From Luscinia megarhynchos (taxonomy: Eukaryota; Chordata; Aves; Passeriformes; Turdidae): DNA of 64,000 nucleotides. Positions 1-11,459 of the stretch are shown piece by piece. The position numbers were made by a program, and so were the translations under genes. The stretch covers positions 1-64,000 of the forward strand of contig JAPFBE010000033.1 in the NCBI GenBank assembly GCA_034336665.1, read 5' to 3'. Each line of letters begins with the position of its first letter. The first letter of the stretch is position 1. The notes under the pieces were generated by a model. The model was not told the DNA's origin, made no database searches, and was given only the letters and a program-made list of their open reading frames with translations.

Positions 1-692
1 AATGAAGATAAAGTTCCTGGTGGGAAGAGATTGAAAAGATGCAACTGGTAGGTAGCTGAAAACCTTTTTTTTTGGGGGGCTAAGGGGATTGTGACTACAC
101 TAAAATTCCTTTAAACTGTGAAATATACTTGGGGAGGTTTTGATGCTTGAGTAGAAGACATTTTTTTCCTCAGGGAAATGGAGCTCTCTCTGTTCTGGGA
201 CTGGAATAGGAACAGAGACATTTGATAGAGATGGAGATGGAGAGAATTTTGTTTTTTCGGCAGCCTGCCTTTACAAGTAGTACCCCATGTGTGTAACATA
301 ACCCATAGCACAGCACTAGAAGGACTGTGAAAAATGGGAGGAGAGTCTTAATCTGCAATATTTTCCCTGGCGGATGTGGATTGTGAGGGTGAAGACACCC
401 CCTAAGGCATAACTAAAAAAAGGGACTTTTCTCTCTTAAGTAAACTGAACTGATTATTTGAGTGTATAACTGACTGAAGTGTTCGCTGTATGTTGTTGGT
501 AAGAAATGTGGAATGAAGGCGAGGAGGGAACAATCTAGGAATCTTATTCTGAATTCTAATATTTTTGTGTTATTAATAAATTTCTTTTTGTACCTTTTTA
601 AGTTTTGAGCCTGCCTTGTCTCTACTCCTGGGTCCTGTCTCTAAAAGAAATTAAATATATTAAGGTTGGCAAACCCAAGTCACACTATGACA
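1..692 (+). mobile_element. LTR, 3' part (same family as 30069-31328)
   Basis: This stretch aligns almost end to end with 30650-31328. The shared landmarks are AAAGTTCCTGGTGGGAAG near the start and a 3' end in ATGACA. The element is cut by the window start, so its 5' half and left TSD are not visible. It abuts gag sequence of a minus-strand ERVK at 693 and so appears to have inserted into that provirus. No coding capacity is seen. Confidence 0.75.
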
Positions 693-954
693 GCACTGTT
701 ACTACTACTTTCCACACGGTGCTAAGTCCCTTGGTTTCTTCTGATCCATCACTCACGGCATCCCAAAGACTCACATCTAGCCTTTCCCACTCCAGGGTAT
801 CCAAAACACTTCTAGGAGTAACAAAAAATCCTCTTTCCTGACCCCATCTTAATAATCTTTTTAAAACCTCTGGGTCGTATTTAATTGCTCTTTTAGAGAG
901 GATATGCTAGAGGATATTCAACATTGCTTGCTCTTCTGACAGTACCTTTCCCAT
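693..954 (-). pseudogene. ERVK-like gag matrix fragment, truncated
   Basis: Reading down from an ATG at 954-952 gives a retroviral matrix-like start, MGKVLSEEQ. The Gly at position 2 fits a myristoylation signal. The frame has one in-frame stop at codon 16 and then stays open to about codon 87, where the LTR ending at 692 cuts it. Its placement after an LTR, a primer-binding site and a leader on the same strand supports gag. The stop and the truncation make it non-functional. The exact ERV family is inferred. Confidence 0.6.
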
Positions 955-1266
955 CCTCCTAGCCCCAGTCACTCACCTTTTACCGTAGTTCTCTGCTACG
1001 CAGCGTACGCTTTCTTTTTGGATCCTCTCTCGGGAATCTCTCTCTCTCCCGTGCTCTGCAGGCTTTTTTCAAGCCGCTCTCAGGAGTTTTCTCTCTCCTG
1101 TATTCCTTTGATTTTCTTGGAGCCGCTCTCTGGCTCCTGCCGCTACCGTGGTTCGGCCACAGCAGCCTGCGACCAGGTCTCCCACCTTTTTGATCCTCAA
1201 ACCCCCTTCAGAGACTAAGTCTAAAGAGTCCAATGGTCCACTTCATACGCACGATGTGTATGATGT
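955..1266 (-). other. ERVK 5' leader between PBS and gag
   Basis: This lies between the primer-binding site and the gag start on the minus strand. It is GC-richer than the flanks and contains repeated GAGAGCGGCT-type segments. No ORF is supported here. The leader assignment rests on position only. Confidence 0.5.
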
Positions 1267-1286
1267 ATCACGTTGTTGGGTCACCA
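1267..1286 (-). promoter_or_regulatory. Primer-binding site, tRNA-Trp-like
   Basis: The minus strand reads TGGTGACCCAACAACGTGAT, three bases after the LTR end. The tRNA-Trp primer site used by avian alpharetroviruses is TGGTGACCCCGACGTGAT. The two agree at both ends but the site here is two bases longer in the middle. Confidence 0.6.
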
Positions 1287-1289
1287 GCA

Positions 1290-1619
1290 TGTGGGAACGA
1301 AGGACTTCTGGACAGCAGATCAATATGATTATGCAGGAGCCAATTTACTGTTGACTTTTAATCCTACTTATACATTCTAAAACTACTGTTCATGCGATCA
1401 CACATTTTTTGATTGGTGCCTCTATCTTGTCCATGCTCCTTGCACGAGCCTTGCAGGTAAGATGATTAGTTGCAGTCTAGAGCATCACTGCCCACCTTTA
1501 TCTTGGGTCTTCTAACTTGATATTCTGTTTTTCAGCTACTTTTCTCCCAATTTAGCACAATTTATGTTTCAGTAACCTTCAGTAACCTTTCAGCAAGTTT
1601 GATAGACTGCAGAAAAACA
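1290..1619 (-). mobile_element. ERVK-like 5' LTR
   Basis: On the minus strand this runs from TGTTTTTCTG to GTTCCCACA, about 330 bp with TG...CA ends. It has a TATA-like GTATAAGTAGG about 70 bases before the 3' end. It is followed directly by a PBS, a leader and gag, so it is the 5' LTR of a provirus truncated at 692. The 5' boundary at 1619 is a best guess, because no second LTR or TSD is visible. Confidence 0.55.
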
Positions 1620-1669
1620 CCTAAAAATGGCTCATCCAGTGCAGCTGCTATAAACATTGGTCTAAACTA

Positions 1670-1710
1670 AAAAATGTAGAAAAACAGCTAAAAATGTAGA
1701 AAAACAGCTA
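1670..1710. repeat. Short tandem duplication, 19-20 bp unit x2
   Basis: Two adjacent copies of AAAATGTAGAAAAACAGCT are seen. Confidence 0.8.
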
Positions 1711-2050
1711 AATATAGTTTGACTGGTGCACTTGATACAGATTATGGCCTAGACTGTTCAGATACATTGCTACATCCAGCACTGAGCATCCACAAACAGG
1801 TTAGGGTAGAAACTCCAAGTTTTCCTCCTCCTGTAGCATTTATCTGCATCACAAACTTGTTTTCTTTCCAGAGCTGAAATGGAGCCTGCTCTTTGGTGGT
1901 CTTTTTAACAGAGAATGGCAGGCAGTAGGAGTCAGTGTAAGTGCTGACAGAAGTCTTGTGTTTATGGCAAAAGAGGAAGATGGTGCAGCAGTCCAGTAGA
2001 ATGGGGATACTCAGAGTCCTGGAGGGTCCCGGGGTGCCCCAGTGAATCAG

Positions 2051-3198
2051 TGCCTTGGGTTACAATGCAGAATGTAACCAAAAGTATGTATTCTACCACC
2101 ATCTGCTGAAAACAGATGGGGCAGTGATCTTTATCTCTGGGGGGATAACTTCTGTTAATGGACCATCTGTTAAAACCAGGTGGGGCAGTGTTCTTTATCT
2201 TTCCCACAACCCATCCTTCCTCCAGGGAGGTATCTTCTGTTAATGGGCAACTGAGTCCCCCTGCTTGACTGATAAAATTACATCATCCCACTGTGAGATG
2301 CTCCACCCAGGGGGAGGAGCCAAGCATTTCCTACCCAGATAAAATCTGAGAGTTGGAACATCAGGGCAGCCTTTTTACACTGGATTCCAGAGGAAAACCA
2401 GACCCTTCTGATGCCTTGGGTTTTAGCTTTTATATTTTTCAGATACTCTGCTGCTTAGTGTATAAATCTGAAACTTCATATTCAGTGTTAGTAAGGTCTC
2501 TTCACAGGGTAGTTAGACAAAACAATCCCTCCCCAGCTAGAGAATCAAGGACAACTGGTACCCAAAAAGCATAAAGAATGACAAGGGAAAGGAGACAAGC
2601 CAGGGGGCTGAGACTTCACAGTCTGGGGCTGTGGGTGGATAATTGACCCCAATATGTAGATGAACCAAAACTTATAAAAGTGTAAAGACTTGTGACCAGG
2701 TTCCATCTGGGATTGGACTTGGGTGCAGCCCCGGCAGGGCTCTTGCACTGCCCAAAGTGTATCCTTTCAAAAAATACCTATTTTATTCCTTTTGCTCTGT
2801 CTAGTCTCTGTTCCAGGTCAGCCTTTCCAGGCAACACTTCTACATCATTGCTGGACCTTCAGAGGAAAACTGCACCCTTCTACAGGACCACTGCTTCAAC
2901 AGAACCACATCTGTCACTCCAGGAAGACTGCAGTCACCATTTAATCAGACTGCAACCAACACCCTGACTGACAGGGTGTCATGTTGTATTCTGACTCTAT
3001 CAGTGTTTTGGTTTTTTGTATTACTGTATTTTTATTTTAATTTTCCTTGTAAAGCACTCTTATTCCTGTCTCCTTATCTTTTTCTGAGAGCTCCCTAAAT
3101 TCAAAATTATAATAATTTGGAGGGAGGACATTTACATTGTCCATTTCAAGAGAGACTCCTGCCTTCCTTAGCAGACTCTTGTCTTTTAAACCAAGACA
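2051..3198 (+). mobile_element. ERVL-like solo LTR, TSD ATCAG, split by a nested LTR
   Basis: The element starts TGCCTTGGG and ends CCAAGACA. Exact ATCAG duplications flank it at 2046-2050 and 3199-3203. The tail (AATTATAATAATTTGGAGGG, then a CTGCCTTCCTTAGCAG-type stretch) is shared with the LTRs at 11460, 15345, 38152, 55563 and, reversed, 32108 and 33342. With the nested LTR at 2409-2836 removed it is about 716 bp, like its relatives. The 5-bp TSD fits the ERVL class. Confidence 0.8.
2409..2836 (+). mobile_element. Nested ERV1-type solo LTR, TSD CTTC
   Basis: The element runs TGATGCCTTGGG...GGCAACA, flanked by exact 4-bp CTTC at 2405-2408 and 2837-2840. A TATA-like CTTATAAAAGTG lies near 2668. 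Host LTR sequence resumes on the right with a segment that partly repeats the left flank (CAGAGGAAAA). The 4-bp TSD fits ERV1 elements. Confidence 0.75.
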
Positions 3199-4431
3199 AT
3201 CAGCAGTACTGCGTGCAACTAGAGGCTCCCAGCTTGCTCAGGAAGGAGAATGGGGTCCTGGTACTGATCTTCTGCTAGCCCAGGGTGGTGCTTATGCCAC
3301 TGGTGATGTCAGTGTGAGACCAGGGAGATTTGGCGGCCATCAGTCATGTGGCTGCATTCCCAATAATAGCACTCCCTGGTTCAGGGTGCAACAATTGCTG
3401 ACTGAATCACTCCATGGGTACAGCTGCCACCTCCTGGCTTTGAACTGGCTCTGGGCTTTCTCCCCTCCTGCAAGCAATTATCTTAACAATGATAGGAAAC
3501 AGTTTCAAGATAATTTTATTTTGGGAAGTGCAGAACCGGCAATTGTTGTTTTTCCAGCCCGTCTCTCCCATATTTCCTTGGAAATCCTGCAGCAACCCAG
3601 CTGCATGCAGACAGCACAGCACTTCCCCCGTGCAGCCAGTGCTCAGGGCACAGCACCAAGCACTGCTGACCCAGCCTGCTGGGATAGCCAGGGGAATTAC
3701 TACCTGTTCTATCTGCCCTTTTAAATTAAGGAGCTGGATTTGGGTGACCCTGTGTGGCTTGTTTGCTCTCCTGTCCTGAGTGCTGTGATGGGCCCTGCAG
3801 TTAGAGCGGGCAATCATAACCTATCTCATCGCAAATGCAGCCGGGTTATGCCAGGGAGGGATTTATATTAACCAGGTTTGCTTTTCTCTGAGATGGGGAC
3901 CCAAGCAGAAACCCTGTTCTGTCTTGGCTTGTTGCATAGTACCAACTCAGAGCCCTGCTCTGCTCGAGGCTTCAGCCTTCTGAGGGCTCTCAGAAACTCA
4001 ACCCATCTGCTGTTACATTTTTGGGGATGATGGGCTTGGCTGGGTGGATGCCAACCCATGCCCCTGAAGGGCTGCTGAGCCCTGCTCTGTTGAGAGGAAT
4101 GATGGGTATGGGCATGCAGGCAAATGTGATTAATGAGCCACTGAAATGAAGAAAACAAGCTACTTTTGATTTTCACACCCCACTGATCTCTGTTGAGCCA
4201 GGCTCAGGCTCTTCATCAGTCCTGTCCCCTCCTGGGAGTCAGTGGGAGATTGGGCGGGAAAGGTGGTCAAAGGGATGTCAGTGCTGCCTCCCCCTCCCCA
4301 CTCCCATGGCCTCAGAGCCAGCTGGGGCACAGATCCAGGGAGCATCACGCTGCAGAGGGATAGGGTTTGAATGTCTTGGTTGGGGGGGATTCACCCTGCA
4401 CTAGGTCAGCTTCCAGCATGAGACAACTGCA
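3199..4431. other. Unclassified intergenic sequence
   Basis: No supported gene or repeat was recognised. A 195-codon frame starting at 3137 overlaps the LTR tail, has no recognisable protein features and is treated as chance. Confidence 0.5.
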
Positions 4432-5555
4432 TGAGGTTCTATAAGGTGAAGTGTGGGGTCCTGCACTTGGGTCACAGCAACCGCATGCAACAATACAGGC
4501 ATGGGGAAGTGAGGAGGGAGGTAAGATGGAATTGAGCTACAGGCTGTAGGACGTGCCTGCAGATCGCCATGGCAGCACAGCGAAGCTTGTCTCCTCCTGA
4601 CCTTGGGGGGAAGAAATGCGATGTGGCAGATGACCTTCAGGGAGGAGCCTTGCCAGACAAGTAAATGGCATATGATCACCCCCATATAAGGACATTAGGA
4701 AAGTATGTTGCTGACATGGCAATATGTGATAGCTCATTTAGTGAAGAAATACCATATAAGGAAAGAAATACAGTGTCTTGAAGTGTATAAAAGCAGTTTG
4801 CTTTTCGCAATAAATGTCTCTATCTCCACTGATCTGAGTCCATGCAATCAGTCATCACAGGGAAGAGTGGCTTGAGAGCTGTTTGGCAGAAAGGGACTTG
4901 GGGGTGCTGGTTGACAGCTGGCTCAATATGAGCCAGCAGTGTGCCCAGATGGCCAAGAAGGCCAATGGCATCTTGGCCTGTATTAAGAATAATGGAACCA
5001 GCAGGACTAGGGAAGTGATCATCCCTCTGTACTCAGCACTGTTGAGTCCACACCTTGAGTACTGCCTTCAGTGCCTTTAAAAACGACATTGAAGAGCTCA
5101 AGCATGTCCAGGGAAGGGCAACACTTGTGAAGGGCCTAGAAAACATGTCTTATGAGGAATGGCTGAGGGACCTGGGGTTGTTTAGTCTCGAGAAGAGGAG
5201 GCTCAGGAGGGACCTCATTGCTCTCTACAACTACCTGAAAGGAGGCTATAGTGAGGTGGGGCCTGGTCTCTTTTGCTGTCCCTACAATGAGGACAAGAGG
5301 AAATGGCCTAAAGCTGAGACAGGAGAGATTCTGATTAGATATTGGAACATTTTTTTTCCTGTAGGGGTGGTTGGGCATTGGAATAGGCTGCCCAGACAGG
5401 TGGTGGAGTCACCATCCCTGCAGGTGTTTAAGAAGCATCTGGATCTGGAGCTGGGTCATGTGGTTTAGGGGTTACAGTGATAGTGTTGGGTTGACAGTTG
5501 GACTGAATCATCTTAAAGGTCTCTTCCAACCTTGATGATTCTATGACTCTATGAG
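4432..5555 (+). mobile_element. CR1 LINE 3' fragment, interrupted
   Basis: The 3' end of CR1 ORF2 is recognisable: the segment read as [20 protein letters not shown], the SPHLEYC stretch and the GHWNRLPRQVVESPSLQ region. The 3' tail ends in GATTCTATGACTCTATGA, the CR1 short 3' repeat. The 5' piece (4432-4509) continues into the 3' piece (from 4866) once the ERVK solo LTR is removed. Stops and frameshifts make it a relic. Confidence 0.9.
4510..4859 (+). mobile_element. ERVK-type solo LTR, TSD GGGAAG
   Basis: This 350-bp LTR runs TGAGGAGGG...GTCATCACA, flanked by exact GGGAAG at 4504-4509 and 4860-4865. It has a TATA-like GTGTATAAAAGCAG and an AATAAA about 25 bases downstream. The 6-bp TSD fits ERVK. 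It is inserted in CR1. Confidence 0.85.
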
Positions 5556-8500
5556 CCAATGGCTCCCAGTGGCTATCCCCTCTTCCTAGCAGTCCCTAGT
5601 GTTTCCAGCTGCTGATGTTGGACTCTAAAATCAGTGCTCAGCTCTCATGCTAATAACTTTAAGGAGCAGAAATGGCTGCAAGGCTGGAGAAAAGGTTATT
5701 TCACCCACTGATGTTGTATAGATGCCCCAGCAGGTTTAACTGTGCCATACAGCATAGCTCCACACCAGCTGCTTCTACTGGACCCAAGCAACTAGGTTTT
5801 GCCATGGCATGAAGGCTAGTACCCCCTGATTTCAGTATCCGTGATTGCTGGGGTCTCAGATGAGATGGTATGGTTCATACCCTCTCACCACAGTTCGCTC
5901 CAATGACAGTCTGGCAGGCTGTTTTTCATATGTATGCTTTTTAATATTAATTCTGTTACACTATACACAATCAGTAGCAATGACAAATACTGCAATGGAA
6001 ATGTTAAAAACAATTATACATATTTCAACCTTTTGAAACCCCCCACTGTTTAAAATAACTTAATGCATAAAACGGATGGTAGAAAAAAAGAAAAGCCAAA
6101 ACAAACCACAACACAATTGATCTGTTTAAGGCAATACTCTATATGGATGGGAACAGAAATACAACAGTGTGCTACATGTTCTGAACAGGAAAAAAGAAAC
6201 ATCCTCCCTGCCCTGTACAAGATGCATATTGATGATTCAAGAGTGAAAAATCTCCGAAACCTATATAATAAAACCAATGGCCACGTTAAGTGCAGGATTA
6301 ATACACTCTGCATGTCAAATGATTAACAAGTTCCTTACATGAACTAAGGCCAAGCTACAACAAATTTATATTTCTAATTAAAAGGTTATTCAGGTCAAAT
6401 CCTGTATTTAACTGTACTTCACATTTGGATGTTTCAATTATGTTTCACTATATGCAAGGATAGCTGGAAATCAGTCTCCTGCTCTGAGATTTACACAAAG
6501 GTTGTGAGGTCTCCTCTCCTCCTAAAAGATATTTCCATTAAATGCATCCAAAAAGGATCTTGCTTTTGGTGACCCCCAAATGCCTTCCACCATTGCCTCC
6601 CTTGAGGCACTGGACACCACATGGGGAAAGGAGACCTGGGAAGTATTTGGGTTGATTTTTATCCAAGCTAAGGGCATGAAATGCAAGTGCAGATTTGATC
6701 TGAACTCTGAAGAGTGCTATTTCCCTGTTTGCCAGAAATGGCTATCTGGAGCCTGCTGAAAGCACTTTGCCAGCATGGGAGAAACCCAGCCTGTATCCAG
6801 GCTCTGGATAGAAACATGGTGTTTTGCCATTAAGGTTGGTGTGAAACTCCATACCTATCTGGACAGTCAATAAACCTGTTATTAATGTAGTCCAGAACTT
6901 GGCCACTGGAATGTGGACAATAATCATAATACCAAAAAATCCTACTCTCTCTCAAAAAGGAAAAGAAAAGCTACTTCCTTCTGGTTTTTCCCAGTGGATC
7001 CCAATCAGCTGCCACCTATGCAAGATCAGCAGCACCAGATCTCACCAGCATTGACAGAGTACATTCACAGTAAGGTTCATGTCTGTAAGGTGCTGCCAGG
7101 GGGCAAATAAGCTGCTTGGGACATGATTGAGGCCTCCTGTACTGCCCTACTAGAGTATGTGGGGAGGAAGCTATGGTACACAAGGAAAGAAACCCAAGCA
7201 GAGTTACTAAAATTTAGACTTGTGATGGCTAACAACTGTCTGGGCTGCCTTGCGATTCGGTGGGTGAGGGAGGTGCGGAACTGGGCTGAGAGTCACTTTT
7301 GGTGCAACTGCTTCTGATGCTCATCACTAGTGCATGAGGGACTGGGAAGATGATAGCTGCTTTGAGAAAAGAGGAATGGAAAGAGGACGTGTGCAATATA
7401 ACAAAGCTTGTGACTTTAGAACTAGCCAATGGACATGGATATCGAAGTTTACCTGTGACAACTAGCTATCCTTCTATTGTTGCTGCTGCTTCCCCACCCC
7501 CCCCCCCCCCCCCCTCATGGTCTTATTCTTCTTCAATTTGGAAAGCTGGGGCTGTTTGACATGATGGTCAGTACTGATTCTCCCATCCCAGTTCCCACAA
7601 CACATGGTGACTCAAATACAGGATGTACAATGAGGTCTGGAAGTCACATCTTAGGCACAGACTAACTGCATGCAAGTGGTGTCTGCTTTCAAAACCCTTC
7701 AGAAAGCTATTTAATGTTGGCTTATTTCCTTCTTTATTAAACTGAAGGTTCAATAACCCTTGTGGAAGGAGTAAAGATGGTTAAAAATGTGCAAAAAGGG
7801 GGAGAATAAAGTTTTTCTGAATTTTCTTCCCTGCAAACTTCATCCTTCATGTTTCTCTCTGAACAACTACTGCCCTACCAGTGCACTCTGTCCCAGCATG
7901 GTGGAGACACAGCTGGTTGGCTTTCCAACTGTGCCTCTGCTGTGGGTTTCCAGTCCATTTCACATGGGCTTATAAGCCTAGCACCTGGTGCTTGGGTCCC
8001 AGATCTCCCACAGTGCTGAGCCTGGGAGGATGAAAGCAGCTGGCTCACACCAAGGTTTTACATTAGCCTAGCTAACCCTCAGCCCCACTACCTTCAGATG
8101 GGTAAAGATAAACCCCAGTCTGTTCTGTCTCAACCACCATCACAGATGTTGAATGTCCTGCTGGTTTGATGGTTGCCTTATATTTGTCTCTGGATGGAGG
8201 CAGCTACAAGCCAAACACAGCTGCTATGTCAACTTTTCTGTGAAAAAAACTGAGCCCAGAAATCAGTGAGCTGGGTATGGAGATGAAGGTGATAAAAACC
8301 AGAAGGGCTGTTGTGAAGAGAGCTTGTCCAAGTTTTCCCGCTCTCTCAGTGAGTCTATATTACATCTCCCAAAAAGCTTCACATCTCCTAGATCACGTGA
8401 GCTTGAGGAAGGTGGGTAACAGATGGAGAAGGTGGAGTTGCAGCTCTTTTGGGACTAGTGCAGAAGGGAGAATGCAGCCCAGGTACAGAGCAGTTCTTCC

Positions 8501-11129
8501 TAGTGAGTTCATCCAGGGCAGCTGGATGTGCAACTATGGAATACTGCTCTGGGAGGACAAACATCTCAGCAGATAATAGCACTTAGCATGGCCTTTTCTT
8601 TTCCTGGTGCCTTCTCTGTTGGTTTCCATTGACACATTTGAGACAGTCACATTTTAATGAGACTTCTTTTGCACCTTCCACTCCCTGATGCAATCCTATG
8701 GCCTGTATCACCATTTGTTACTTGGAATGACTCCACAGTACAGGCACAACTGGTGAGATGGGTTCCTTCCAGGAGCAAATCCATCTTTTACGGGAGCAGC
8801 TTTTTACAGAAAGAGAAAGGCTAAGTCACCGCCAGTTTCTGCTGGCAACTGGGTCTGGGAAGCAATGGGAAGAGCTGCTCTCCACAGGCACCAGGAAAAG
8901 ATGCAACTTGTCTGCTGCTGCCCATGTTGCTCTACAAAACTCAGAAAGAGTGCAACTGGGATAGTGAATGCTGATGGGAGGGAAGAGACCATTGAATGAC
9001 TCCTTTGGGATATTCCCATGGCAGTTTCATGCTCTTACTTTTAGCATCCATGTAATGATCTGAGGGTATAAACTGGCACTTTTGCCTGGGCTCACTCTTT
9101 ACCATTCTCCCTTAAAGCTCACACAGGGTATGGCCACTATTACCTAGAATGAAGTAGGCTTTCTCACCTGGCTGCTGCTTGGCTCAGCAAGCACAGGCTG
9201 CATGTGCCAATGTAAACATACCCTGGCTTTGACCTCTACCACCCTTCGGAGCTGACTCTTCACATTACCCTATTTCTACTTCTCACGTTTCAAAAGAACT
9301 ATCTGCATAAATGGGCAGTGCCACAGGGCAAACTTGGCTAGGTTGAGCCTAAGGGGAAGGCATGGAAAAGTGCTCATTTTAAGGTGCTTTTCACGTTTAG
9401 AACATGGCATCCTTATCACTTCCTTTCAAGGCTTTCCTATGTAAGGGATTGTTCCAAACCTTGAACCATACCTGTTGCAGAGGTGCACAAGCCCTGTAGC
9501 AGAAGGGTCAGCAATTAAGCATAGAAGAAGAGGTTGTGATTTGGGATTGTGTACACAAGATTAATGCCAGACTGATCAGGTGCAGGTTTCTCACAGGGGC
9601 TGGCATCTGTATTTTAAGTCCTTGTTGCACTCCTAAGTTCCTTAACTTCATTAGCAGTGGATAATGCTATTGTGCCACCAAATCTTTTTACACATTCTTT
9701 CTGGCATCATGTAGACTGAGAAGTCAGTTGTGCAAGAGTCAGCTACCAAATGTGTGAGAAACACATCCTTGCCAAAAATCTGCTCCCAAAGTTTTTTAAT
9801 CTCTTTATTAGCCTCCACTCTGCAGCCTTCTGACACATGTAAGCAACATCAGAAAATGGTAAAGAGAGGGAAAGCAGAGTTGTGCTGCTTTTCTTTGTAG
9901 TACTTTGAAAATACATGAAAAACTTCTATAGAATGCTTTTTGCATCTTGCTTGCAGAGCTATCCTATCAATGGTGTCCACTATACACTTGGCAACATCCA
10001 TGCAGCTGGATGCAGGGTGGTGGTAGAATCGTGGGAAGGCAGCTCTCTCCTCTGTGCTGCAGAAAAGAATGGATATCAAGAGGGGATGTGACTTGTCTGA
10101 GGTTAGAGCAAACGTATGTGCCAACAGCAGTCTGACCACCACAGACACCTTCAGCATTAATAAATGTCTCCCATGGGCACCAAGAGATGCAGTGTCAAGA
10201 CAATAGCAACAGCCAAGCTCTGTGAAAATGTGTTCTTCAACTAGTTTTTCTGGCACTGACCTTCAGACTGAACAGTTCTAGTTCTGTCTTGTGTAGGACT
10301 CATTTTTTCTTATCTGAACATGCTTTAAGATTTCTGAAAGCACATGGGTCTCGCAGGAATGAAGTATTGGCAGAAGTCAATATACATGGCTGGACTGAAC
10401 TCAGGAGTATGGTATTCTCGGTCAAAGACTGAATCCCTGAATAACATGGATGGACTGCAGATTGAATCCTATGTGTTTAGTGATAATTTAATGCGGAGCT
10501 AAGGACAGAGTGCATTGGATATGTGACACAACAGCTCTAACTAGTACTGACTCACAGTGAAATGTCACCTATTGGTCCCTTTTACAAGTAAATGAATTGT
10601 GTCATGCTAGTCCTGACTAGACTTGCCATAAGAAAGGATGCCCTGCTCAGTTCCTATTTCTGTGTCCCAGTTACAGTATCAGTTATGCAAATGTATCAGG
10701 TTTAGTGAATCAATTAAGAACTGACCTTCTCCCACAGGTAAAACACTGACACCTCAAAATCACCCCTGATCTTGTAGATGGATTGGTTTCAGTGGGCAGC
10801 AGCAACTGCAGCTCCATCTGACCCTTCCCATTCTGGAATAAACACCTTACAAAACATCTCCAGTGCCTAAACAAACCAAGGCAGTATCTCTGGACCCCTC
10901 TGCATTTGCTCTCCAGACCAGTCAGTTCTGACAGGCAGTGCCTGGCACTTTGATCAACTTGTCTTTTGTTTTACCATAGTTTAAAATAACTAAATAACTA
11001 ATCATAAATGTTTTAGTTTCTTCTGGCTCCATGAACACAAAGAGGTGCACATCCTACCATAGGAGGAAGCAATGGCTGTTAACTTTTACAGTTACAGTGG
11101 AAAGCACTGATCACAGCCTGCCGGCCTCA
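5556..11129 (-). other. FAM219A: Probable FAM219A 3'UTR and downstream flank
   Basis: No LTR and no convincing ORF was found downstream of the FAM219A stop codon on the minus strand. Minus-strand AATAAA signals occur at 9804-9809 and 7733-7738; either could end the transcript, but neither can be confirmed. The AT-rich block at 5940-6350 also reads like UTR on the minus strand. A C-run lies at about 7494-7514. Minus-strand frames of 61 and 135 codons at 9651-10256 match no family I recognise. The UTR extent is inference. Confidence 0.35.
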
Positions 11130-11288
11130 CTACTGGATGTGGCAGGCGGTAGAAGAGGTGGCTTGGCAACACATGCAGGTAGGGTTGATGGATTTAGGGG
11201 GAATTAGGTCGAGGTCCTCATCATCTGGGATCTCATCTAACCGGTACCCATCCTTTAGGAGCTGGATGTTCAAGTCTTGGTTGATCTG
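11130..11288 (-). CDS. FAM219A: FAM219A last coding exon
   Basis: The exon encodes 52 residues and a TAG stop (11132-11130). It begins QINQDLNIQLLKDG, continues through the acidic LDEIPDDEDLDLIPP stretch, and ends in a Cys-rich tail with CMCCQATSS and a final HIQ. This matches the C-terminus of FAM219A as I know it from mammals, a small conserved protein of unknown biochemical function. The acceptor reads CTGTAG before CAG, and the preceding exon (13114-13168) ends on a whole codon, so the reading frame joins exactly. An LTR begins only 172 bp upstream in the intron. The paralogue FAM219B has a similar core, but the tail fits FAM219A better. Confidence 0.93.
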   Translation of the reverse strand, partial: QINQDLNIQLLKDGYRLDEIPDDEDLDLIPPKSINPTCMCCQATSSTACHIQ

Positions 11289-11459
11289 CTACAGACAAAC
11301 AAAGAGACAAACAGTCAAAGACAAACAAACACTTGAGATTTCTTCCTTCTGATGGGCGGAAGAGGAAAGAAGTCCTTTATTCTGGAATATATTTCCCTAT
11401 CATTAGCAGCTGTCCCATCAATGAAAGAGTCACAGTTTTTGACTACAGATGAGGGGTAC

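Noticed and set aside
3137..3724. 195-codon plus-strand frame
   Set aside because: It starts inside an LTR tail, has no recognisable domain, and its composition is that of non-coding DNA.
7494..7514. Long C-run as a possible regulatory or structural element
   Set aside because: It is a simple homopolymer with no partner G-runs arranged as a clear quadruplex motif. Length may also be a sequencing artefact.
9651..10256. Minus-strand frames of 61 and 135 codons that look protein-like
   Set aside because: No family or splice signals were recognised, and they lie in the probable FAM219A 3'UTR or flank. Treated as chance, though not excluded.
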